This document shows, piece by piece, positions 15,696 through 22,362 of a DNA stretch of 32,764 nt. A program made the translations under genes and the position numbers. Below the pieces are notes generated by a model. It had not been told where the DNA came from, did no database searches, and saw nothing but the letters and a program-made list of their open reading frames with translations. The stretch lies in contig NZ_PGTO01000028.1 in assembly GCF_003284725.1 (NCBI RefSeq), positions 1-32,764 of the forward strand. Reading direction: 5' to 3'. Position 1 is the first letter of the stretch, and the number at the start of each line of letters is the position of its first letter. The DNA is from Paramagnetospirillum kuznetsovii (GTDB lineage: Bacteria > Pseudomonadota > Alphaproteobacteria > Rhodospirillales > Magnetospirillaceae).

Positions 15696-17993
15696 ATGAA
15701 CAGCCAGGACGTCAGCCAAATTTTAGGAGAGGTCGAGGACTGTCTGCACAAGGGCAAGCCTGCCTTGGCCGTTGACGTGCTCTACCGGGGTTTGTGGCGC
15801 AGCCCGTCCGACGTGGAATTGCTGCGCCGCCTGGGGTTGTTGTGCGCCAGGCTCGAGCGCTGGGAAGAGGCTCGTACCGCTTTCGAGCGGGTCGAGGCGC
15901 TGTCTCCCGGCGCCCCCGATGTCCAGATCGCTCTGGGCGCGTTGGCAGGTAAACGTCGCGAAATCTCGTCGTCACCGATCAATTTCGGCACCGATAAGTA
16001 TCTGCAATTCAGCGTTCATCGCTGCTTCACCAACGGGGTGGTCCCCCTTTCGGTGCTGTGGGAGGTGCTGGGCGACCTGCTGGTCGAGGAAGACGGCTTG
16101 GCATTCTATGGCCACGGGCCGTTCCTTGACGATCTGCTGGCTCTTACCCCGGACCTGGCCCGGCTCGCCGTCGCCCTGATCGCCGACGATCCCACCGCCG
16201 CGCCCGACCTTGGATTGCCGGTGGTTACCCCCGCGACGCTTCCCGCAACGGTACGGACGGTGTTCCTGTGCGGAACCCGGATGTTCGACCGCATCCAGAT
16301 GCTGCGTCGATTACCGGCTGGGCTGCGGGTCATCGATGCCGGACTGCTGTCGTCCAGTAATCTGGCGCCCCAACTGGCCGATGCCTGGGCGCCGACCATG
16401 CCGCATGCCTATCCCTTGACGATTCCCGACATCGTCGTCCGTCCGGACCTGGACGTCCTGATTCTCGATTGCCCGGCGCGAACGCTGGCCCTGATGCCCA
16501 ACGGCGTCGGCTACGTCTCGAATGCCTTGAAGAAGACCGGACTTGGCTTCCAGGTTCTCGACCTCGATGTCTTCTCGTATCATCGCTACCACATGCACCG
16601 GCTCTTCGACGTCGTCGGCTCGCTGACGTTGCCCGATGGCACCGTCCTGCCCGTCGAACCGTGGCTGCCCGAGCATCATGAATTGTGGTCCAGCGGCAAG
16701 ATCACCCACCTGGTGGAAGACGAAGTCGTCGAAATCATCGAGCAGATCGTCGCCGCCCGCCCCAAGGTTCTGGGCTTTTCGGTCCATGCCTGCAACCGCC
16801 GGATCGCATCGCGGATCGCCCAGGCCGTGCGCGCGCAAGTGCCCGAGATAGCGATCATCGCCGGGGGCTATTCCTGCCAGAACGAAGCGATGGGAATGCG
16901 CGGCTTCCCCGATGCCGATTACATGTGCATCGGCGAGGCCGATCTGACGGTGGGGCCGTTGTGCCAGATGTTGGCGGCCGGCCAGCGACCCAAGGATCTG
17001 CCGGGGATCATGTCGCGATTCGATACGCCTGGCCGCCGGTTCGTTCCCGGCCCGCGAGAGAATGATCTCGACCGCCTGGACTTCCCCCGCTACGACTGGG
17101 TGCCGTCTTTGGACCTCTATCGCAACTACACTGGCTACCAACTGACTCCGATCATCGCCAGCCGTGGTTGCCGCTGGTCGCGCTGCTCGTTTTGCGCCGA
17201 ACGGTTCTATTGGCGGATCAGATCTGCGGCAAATTTCTGCGACGAGTTGCAGTGGCTGGCGGCGCAGGGCTGTAATCTTTACATGTTTAACGAAAGCGAC
17301 CTCAACGGCATGCCCGAGCGGTTACTGGAAATTTGCGACGAGGTAATCCGTCGCAACATCAAGGTGCTGTTCACCGGCCAATTGCGTATTCATGCCAAAA
17401 GCGACCAGGCCTTCTTCGACAAGCTGGCTGCGGCCGGCTTCACCGCACTGCGGTTCGGGGTCGACGCCTTCTCGGACCGCACCTTGAAGCTGCAGGCCAA
17501 GGGCTACACCATGAAAACGGTCGAAGACAATCTTCGTGCCTGTCACAAGGCCGGGATCGCGGTCAGCGTCAATTGGGTGATCGGAGTCCCCGGCGAGACC
17601 GACGCCGATATCGATGAAGGCGTGGCGTTTCTCGCCTCGGTCAGGGAATGCGTCGCCAAGGTCGATAACATCAACCAACTGGGCATCGTCAACGGCAGCA
17701 TCTACTGGCTGTCGCCGGAAAAGCACAATATCCACTATCGTCGGCCAAAAGAAGACTTGTACGAAGAGTTCCCCAACTCGATTCCGACCGAGCTGTGGTG
17801 GAGTGAAGAGCCCTATATCGACGACAAGATCCGGCTGGCCCGTTATGAACAGGCGGTGGTCGGCTTGGTGCGATCCGGCGTCCGGGTCGGCCCCTTCGCC
17901 GCCGGGGTGATCGACAGAACCTTGAAGTCGGACCCACGTCTGGCCGCAGCCGCCGACATGGAAGAACGTATCGCCATGCTGGCCCATCCCTAA
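15696..17993 (+). CDS. TPR / B12-binding / radical SAM protein (copy 2)
   Basis: The 765-residue paralogue of the preceding gene is colinear along its whole length and, by eye, well over half identical. Shared blocks include ALAVDVLYRGLW, KYLQFSV, YGHGPFLD, LDCPAR, FSVHACNR, AGGYSCQNE, TPIIASRGCRWSRC and FNESDLNG. The [4Fe-4S] cysteines are C492, C497 and C500, again CX4CX2C. Domain order is TPR-like helices, cobalamin-binding-like domain, radical-SAM core. ATG 15696 has an AAGGAAG box about 8 nt upstream; an in-frame upstream ATG at 15636 adds a low-complexity extension. The TIR-like gene begins 8 nt after the stop, indicating co-translation. Substrate and reaction are unknown. Confidence 0.87.
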   Translation: MNSQDVSQILGEVEDCLHKGKPALAVDVLYRGLWRSPSDVELLRRLGLLCARLERWEEARTAFERVEALSPGAPDVQIALGALAGKRREISSSPINFGTDKYLQFSVHRCFTNGVVPLSVLWEVLGDLLVEEDGLAFYGHGPFLDDLLALTPDLARLAVALIADDPTAAPDLGLPVVTPATLPATVRTVFLCGTRMFDRIQMLRRLPAGLRVIDAGLLSSSNLAPQLADAWAPTMPHAYPLTIPDIVVRPDLDVLILDCPARTLALMPNGVGYVSNALKKTGLGFQVLDLDVFSYHRYHMHRLFDVVGSLTLPDGTVLPVEPWLPEHHELWSSGKITHLVEDEVVEIIEQIVAARPKVLGFSVHACNRRIASRIAQAVRAQVPEIAIIAGGYSCQNEAMGMRGFPDADYMCIGEADLTVGPLCQMLAAGQRPKDLPGIMSRFDTPGRRFVPGPRENDLDRLDFPRYDWVPSLDLYRNYTGYQLTPIIASRGCRWSRCSFCAERFYWRIRSAANFCDELQWLAAQGCNLYMFNESDLNGMPERLLEICDEVIRRNIKVLFTGQLRIHAKSDQAFFDKLAAAGFTALRFGVDAFSDRTLKLQAKGYTMKTVEDNLRACHKAGIAVSVNWVIGVPGETDADIDEGVAFLASVRECVAKVDNINQLGIVNGSIYWLSPEKHNIHYRRPKEDLYEEFPNSIPTELWWSEEPYIDDKIRLARYEQAVVGLVRSGVRVGPFAAGVIDRTLKSDPRLAAAADMEERIAMLAHP

Positions 17994-18001
17994 GGTGTTC
18001 C

Positions 18002-18433
18002 ATGACATCATTCACCGACATCACCATCTTGCATGCCTGGCGTTTCGACGATCTTTTCACCGAGATGGAGGGAATGCTTCATTCGGTTCCCGGATTCGAA
18101 TACCGGAATTTCGGCCTGCCCTGGCATGACCCTGCCTACCAGCCCTCGACCGAAGAGGGATTGGAATATCTGCGCAACCGCGCCGAGGTCCAGGTGCTGC
18201 CTGCCCAGGTGGCGATCGCCATTCCTGAGCTGTTCGCGTCGGATCGAGGCCGCCAATGGGCGGAAATTGAATTGAACGTCTGCGCGACCGAGAACAAGCC
18301 GGTGCTGGTGGCGACCAAAGACCCTTCTAAGATTCCAGACTGGCTCGCCACCCGGGCGACCAAGACGGTGGCATGGGATGCCTCCGCCGTGGTTGCGGCT
18401 GTGCGCCGCCTGGCCGGGCACCCCGTGGATTGA
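18002..18433 (+). CDS. TIR-like domain protein of the Thoeris ThsB type
   Basis: The 143-residue protein is a single domain matching the layout of ThsB-like TIR proteins (PF08937-type) from memory. An N-terminal strand-turn ITILHAWRFDD stands where the family usually has FISHSW. RNFGLPWHDP (35-44) matches the NYSVPxDDP block. A central strand VQVLPAQVAIAIPELFAS follows. QWAEIEL has a Glu four residues after the Trp (W86, E90), the position of the usual catalytic Glu in WIxxEI, and then NKPVLVATK. TIR domains of this class cleave or rearrange NAD or make nucleotide signals in phage defence. No ThsA effector is present in the window. The gene is coupled to the radical-SAM gene upstream, so it may act in the same system. 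Confidence 0.65.
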   Translation: MTSFTDITILHAWRFDDLFTEMEGMLHSVPGFEYRNFGLPWHDPAYQPSTEEGLEYLRNRAEVQVLPAQVAIAIPELFASDRGRQWAEIELNVCATENKPVLVATKDPSKIPDWLATRATKTVAWDASAVVAAVRRLAGHPVD

Positions 18434-18492
18434 ACGAAACCGCAGGCGCGGTATTCTTGAAAAGGAACCGGACGGCGGGCGCGGTACGGGCG

Positions 18493-18612
18493 ATGTCCTT
18501 ATTGGATCGGTTGGTGCAAAGCGCCCCCGCATGGTGGGAACCCGACAGCTCATACGCTTGGCGGCAAGCCCGAAGCCGGTTTTATGTCATGCGACATCAT
18601 GGTGAAGGATAA
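18493..18612 (+). CDS. Possible 39-residue aromatic-rich peptide
   Basis: A small frame 59 nt downstream of the TIR-like gene encodes 39 residues including WW, Tyr and Trp (APAWWEPDSSYAWRQARSRF). There is no good ribosome-binding site and the third-position GC is lower than in the neighbours, so it may not be translated. Its position after two radical-SAM genes is the only reason to list it. Confidence 0.18.
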   Translation: MSLLDRLVQSAPAWWEPDSSYAWRQARSRFYVMRHHGEG

Positions 18613-18682
18613 TGCCGCGAACGCCGAAGATCGCGGACGGAAAACAGCCCAGTCTCGACCTGAGCGTCCAAGGCAATTCCCC

Positions 18683-19714
18683 CTAGTGGGCCTTTTTCGC
18701 CACGGCGTCTTGAAATCGCGTGATCCAATCCTGTCCATCGGGCCCTAAATTGTCTTGAAGCCGTTCGAGAACCACCGGCTGGGTGACGGCGGCGAATTCG
18801 GCCCGCCGCGCCGCATCCAGATCCTGGCATTTCAACCGATGGCAGAGAAGGCGAATGCCGCTTTCCGAGTTCTCCCAGTCTTCAGCGGCCTTGGTCCCCA
18901 GGGCGATGGCCTTGGTTGCCGCCGCCCGGATATGAGACTGTATTTCGGGTGACAATCCACGGAAGGCGTCTTGGTTGAACACCCAGACATAGGGCGAGTA
19001 AAGGTGATTGGTCAGGGTGGCGAATTTCTGAACATCGTCAAAGCGCTGGGCCAGAATGATGGCGGCGGGGTTTGATTGCCCGTCCACCACGCCGGAGCTC
19101 AGGGCATTGCGCTCTTCCTTGGAGCTTACCTTGACCGGCGTGGCCCCCATGCCGCGGATCATGGCATCCAGGGCGGAAAAGCCGGGCACCGCCCGGATCT
19201 TCAGCCCCGCCATATCCTTGGCCGAAACAATGGGCCGACTTGAATTGGTGATGATCTGGAAGCCCGAAGGATCGGCGAATCCCAGGATTTCAAATCCGGT
19301 CTTGGCTGCCATATCCGCCGCCAAGGCCTGACCGAACGGCCCGTCATAGACCTGGCGGGCGACGGCACGATCCGGGATCAGAAACGGAACCTGGGTTACC
19401 GCCACCATGGGGTAAAACGGCGCGACGCCGCCCACGGTGATGAGCGCGGTCTGGATGACGTTATGTTCCACCAGCTTGGCCATTTCGCGGTTGCCGCCCA
19501 GCCGGGATTCCGGGTGCATTCGAACGATCACGGCTCCGTTGCTCTGGCTTTCCAGAATGTCCTTGAAGGCCGCCGCTGTCACCGAGACGGCGTCGGAGGC
19601 CGAGGTCTGGCGTTGGGAATGCGCGAGATGGATCTCCACCGCGGGCTCGGCCTGGACCCTGCCCGCCAAGCCAAGGACAAACATCGCCAGGATAAGGGCG
19701 TTCCGCGTGATCAT
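18683..19714 (-). CDS. TRAP-type solute-binding protein (DctP family)
   Basis: The 343-residue precursor has a Sec signal peptide (hydrophobic ALILAMFVLGLAG, cleavage after VQA) and the DctP fold. MHPESRLGGNREMAKLVEHN, AGLKIRAVPG (the Arg that usually salt-bridges a carboxylate ligand), GATPVKVSSKEE and GVVDGQSNP are typical. It binds an organic acid in the periplasm. ATG 19714 is preferred over ATG 19720 because the AGGG box is 8 nt from the former and only 2 nt from the latter. The cyclase stop is 10 nt upstream, so the two are one operon. No DctQ or DctM membrane genes are in the window, so it may serve as a sensory partner of the cyclase rather than a transporter subunit. Confidence 0.88.
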   Translation of the reverse strand: MITRNALILAMFVLGLAGRVQAEPAVEIHLAHSQRQTSASDAVSVTAAAFKDILESQSNGAVIVRMHPESRLGGNREMAKLVEHNVIQTALITVGGVAPFYPMVAVTQVPFLIPDRAVARQVYDGPFGQALAADMAAKTGFEILGFADPSGFQIITNSSRPIVSAKDMAGLKIRAVPGFSALDAMIRGMGATPVKVSSKEERNALSSGVVDGQSNPAAIILAQRFDDVQKFATLTNHLYSPYVWVFNQDAFRGLSPEIQSHIRAAATKAIALGTKAAEDWENSESGIRLLCHRLKCQDLDAARRAEFAAVTQPVVLERLQDNLGPDGQDWITRFQDAVAKKAH

Positions 19715-19724
19715 CGCCATGTCC

Positions 19725-21839
19725 CTACTTAGAGTCGAATCGAAGGACCGCTTCGGCGGAGGTGGCGGGCGGCCCGTCCCGAAGGCTTTGGCAATGGCCC
19801 AAGAACAGGGCGGCAGCGCCGTCATCGGACCATTGCCGTTGGAAGGCTTCGAACCCATTGACGGCCTCGGCCCATTCCCCGGCGCCATAGGCCGAGAATG
19901 CGGCATCCCAGGCCTGGGCGCGGGCCAGGATGAGACTATCGGTCGTGTCGCTGGTCGCCAAAAGCTCGAAGAGCGGGATGGGAATCGAGGTTCCCGACGC
20001 GACCACGGGGCCAAAGGGCCGAAACAGGAATTCCCCCCGCACCGCCTCTTCCACATCGCCGCTGACCAGCAACTCGGTGCCGAAGCGCTTGTTCAGCCCT
20101 TCGATGCGCGAGGCCAGATTCACCGCCGGTCCCAGCGCGGTGTATTGCATGCGCTTATGCGAACCCACATTGCCCACCACCACCATGCCGGTATGCAAGC
20201 CCATGCGGGTGGTCACCGGAGGCAAGCCTCGAGCGGCGAAAACGGCATTCAGTTCAAGGCCCACCGCGCTGCAGGCCAGCATGGCAAGGCAACCGTTTCT
20301 CTGGTGGTGAGGGTCCGGGCTGGGCGCGTTCCACAAGGCCATGATGGCGTCGCCGATATACTTGTCGATGGCTCCCTGATTGACGTCGATGGCGGCGGCC
20401 ATGACGTCGAAATAATCCGACAGCCGACTCAACACCTCCTCTGGGGCGAGCCCCTCGCTGGCCTTGGTGAAGCCGGCCAGATCGGTGAACATGATGGTGG
20501 TGGGTTGGCGCGCCCCGCCAAGAGTGGAATCGCTGCCCGACTGGACGATCTGGCGCACCACTTCCTTGGGCACGTAGACGCCGAAGCTTCGAAGCGCGCT
20601 CTTCATGCTGTCCAGGGCGTCGGACAGTTGCACCAATTCCGCCACCGGTGTCTTTACCCGCACCGGATCGTCCAATTCCAGCCTGCGGATCAATCGGGTC
20701 TCCTCGATGATCTGACCGATGGGCCGAGACAGAAACCGGGTGATGGCGAAGACGCCCACTCCGGACAACAGCACGATGGTCGATCCGATCACCAGGATCA
20801 GCAGGCTGATCCGGCGGATGGGGCCGATGAAGTCCTCGTCGTCGGTGGCGGCGAAAATCGTCCACTTGCTTTTCAGTTCGGGCGGAAGCGTGGTGGCCGA
20901 GACCACATAGGTCGCCCCGCCCACGCGCACGCGGAATCTGTCGCCACCGCCCTCGGCATGGCGCTTGATGATCGCCGACACCACCGGATCATCGAAGTCC
21001 TTGGCCATGACGATGGCGGGTTTTCCATTCTCGGTAATGACGTTCTTGCCGGTATCCGGATAGCCGACCAGCCGCCCCGCCTCGTCGACGATGAAGACCT
21101 GTCCGCGCTCGCCGACCTTCTGACGCGCCACCATCTGGGACAGCGCATCCAACGAGATGTCGGCGCCAAAGACGCCGATCACTTCCTTGTCGTCGGTGGC
21201 CATACGCTGGGACAAGGTCAGGCCCGGACGCCCGGTCCCCGAAAAAAGATAGCCGCCGGAATTGACCAGATCATCCTTGTCCTGGGCGGCCTTGTACCAG
21301 GGGCGTTGACGCGGATCGTATTGGATGGTGGCGCTTTGCTCGACCTTCACCACCGCTCCCCAATCGGATAGATAGATCAGGCTGTCGGCGGGCAGACCGG
21401 TAGAATCGTCTATTGTTCGAATGACATAGCGGGCGTTCTCTGGCGGCGCTTCGCCCTTCTGGCCGAACTTTCCCAGGCCGACGGGAAGGCGGATCATCTG
21501 CAGGAACTCGCCATTGCGGGCGAATCCGTAATAAAGGCTATAAAGTGCGGGCTGCTGTTCCAGCGCCTCGAAAATCGGACGCCAGGAATCTGGGCGCCGC
21601 AGGGAGTCTCGCTGGGCACGGCCAAAAGCCGCCGAAAGCTCCACGGTGCGGGCGATGGGCTCCAACAGACCGCGAACCCCGATCACCACCGATTCCGTTG
21701 ACTTGTCCATGGCCGAATTGGCGGTCTTCTCGGCCAGATCGGCGTTCCTGACATACAATATGCCGGTCATGGCCCCGATCAACGGCAGCATGATCCCCAT
21801 GAACATCGCGAAAATGCCGATTTGGAGACGAATGCGCAT
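19725..21839 (-). CDS. Membrane Cache-HAMP class III adenylate/guanylate cyclase
   Basis: The 704-residue protein has a TM segment (~7-29), a large periplasmic dCache-like sensor (~45-340, with YDPRQRPWYKAA and FGADISLDALS), a second TM (~345-367), HAMP (~368-420) and a class III cyclase domain (~445-625). Metal-binding aspartates are D453 (FTDLAGFT) and D497 (DKYIGDAIM). The adenine-selecting Lys is K493. The transition-state pair is N574 and R578 (AVNLASR). At the second purine-selecting position, where adenylate cyclases usually have Asp (GDAVN), this protein has Pro (P571). A C-terminal helical region (~640-700) follows. It probably makes cAMP in response to a periplasmic ligand and is co-transcribed with the DctP gene. 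Confidence 0.92.
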   Translation of the reverse strand: MRIRLQIGIFAMFMGIMLPLIGAMTGILYVRNADLAEKTANSAMDKSTESVVIGVRGLLEPIARTVELSAAFGRAQRDSLRRPDSWRPIFEALEQQPALYSLYYGFARNGEFLQMIRLPVGLGKFGQKGEAPPENARYVIRTIDDSTGLPADSLIYLSDWGAVVKVEQSATIQYDPRQRPWYKAAQDKDDLVNSGGYLFSGTGRPGLTLSQRMATDDKEVIGVFGADISLDALSQMVARQKVGERGQVFIVDEAGRLVGYPDTGKNVITENGKPAIVMAKDFDDPVVSAIIKRHAEGGGDRFRVRVGGATYVVSATTLPPELKSKWTIFAATDDEDFIGPIRRISLLILVIGSTIVLLSGVGVFAITRFLSRPIGQIIEETRLIRRLELDDPVRVKTPVAELVQLSDALDSMKSALRSFGVYVPKEVVRQIVQSGSDSTLGGARQPTTIMFTDLAGFTKASEGLAPEEVLSRLSDYFDVMAAAIDVNQGAIDKYIGDAIMALWNAPSPDPHHQRNGCLAMLACSAVGLELNAVFAARGLPPVTTRMGLHTGMVVVGNVGSHKRMQYTALGPAVNLASRIEGLNKRFGTELLVSGDVEEAVRGEFLFRPFGPVVASGTSIPIPLFELLATSDTTDSLILARAQAWDAAFSAYGAGEWAEAVNGFEAFQRQWSDDGAAALFLGHCQSLRDGPPATSAEAVLRFDSK

Positions 21840-22020
21840 GACCTACCTTTGACGATGAAAGGATCTACACGCTTTAGTGGGGCGCTTGACCTATGACTTT
21901 TATTCCTTTCGTATAAATTCGCAACTGGAATATTACGTTTGCCTAAGTGAGCCGCCGGGGTCTGGTAGCCCAGGGCCACCGAACCGACGCATGCCCAGGA
22001 CAACCGAGCGCCGACACCCT
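21840..22020. promoter_or_regulatory. Cyclase upstream region with imperfect direct repeats
   Basis: This gap precedes the cyclase gene and follows the six-gene operon, both minus strand. Two related units start with GCCCAGG and contain ACCGA...CCGAC (21968-21988 and 21993-22015), spaced 25 nt start to start. An AT-rich patch at about 21895-21945 is a likely promoter area for the cyclase, with TTGCGA (minus) as a possible -35. The GC-rich repeat half could be a terminator, a regulator site or a structured RNA; no known riboswitch is recognised. Confidence 0.35.
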
Positions 22021-22329
22021 CTATTTGCGATCCTGCACGGCAGAGCCGTCGGCTTCGAGCCGCAAGCGCAGCAACGCGGATTCCAATTCCGAGGCGATAC
22101 TGCGACGCGCCTCGGTCCCTTTGGCCTCCCGGAGACGTCGCAGCGCGCTGTCGGCCTCTGTCAGTTCGGCGATGGCCGTCGGACCCTGGCGGGTTGATAA
22201 CTGTAGCTTCACTGCCTCCAACTCGGACGCCTTGGCCGCCTCGTAGCCCTTGTCGATGACGGGAGAACCTTGCGCCATGGCTGCGGAACTCAGCGCGACG
22301 ACAAGAGCTGCCATAAGAAATGATCGCAT
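22021..22329 (-). CDS. Small secreted protein of the secretion-like operon
   Basis: The 102-residue precursor has a signal peptide (MRSFLMAALVVALSSAAMAQG) and a mature part of about 80 residues. That part is predicted to be mostly alpha-helical and charged (AAKASELEAVKLQLSTRQG, ALRRLREAK). No family is recognised. Three consecutive ATG codons occur at 22335, 22332 and 22329; the AGGAG box is best spaced for the last. It starts about 33 nt after the M50-HlyD stop and is the final gene of the operon. It may be a periplasmic chaperone or accessory protein of the export machinery; this is inference. Confidence 0.7.
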   Translation of the reverse strand: MRSFLMAALVVALSSAAMAQGSPVIDKGYEAAKASELEAVKLQLSTRQGPTAIAELTEADSALRRLREAKGTEARRSIASELESALLRLRLEADGSAVQDRK

Positions 22330-22362
22330 CATCATGCTCCTATTATAGCCTTGCATATTCTA

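Noticed and set aside
13287-17993. Direct repeat or assembly duplication of the radical-SAM gene
   Set aside because: The copies have diverged in amino acids and codons throughout, so this is an old gene duplication and not an assembly artefact.
18002-18433. Complete Thoeris defence system
   Set aside because: Only a ThsB-like TIR protein is seen; no ThsA-type effector is encoded nearby.
19437-21371. 644-codon plus-strand open frame opposite the cyclase
   Set aside because: The minus-strand cyclase has full domain motifs; the plus-strand product has no recognisable domain and His/Gln/Gly-rich composition.
22342-22347. Perfect TATAAT -10 box upstream of the small secreted protein
   Set aside because: It sits immediately before the ribosome-binding site, so transcription would start inside it, and there is no -35; the gene is better read as part of the operon.
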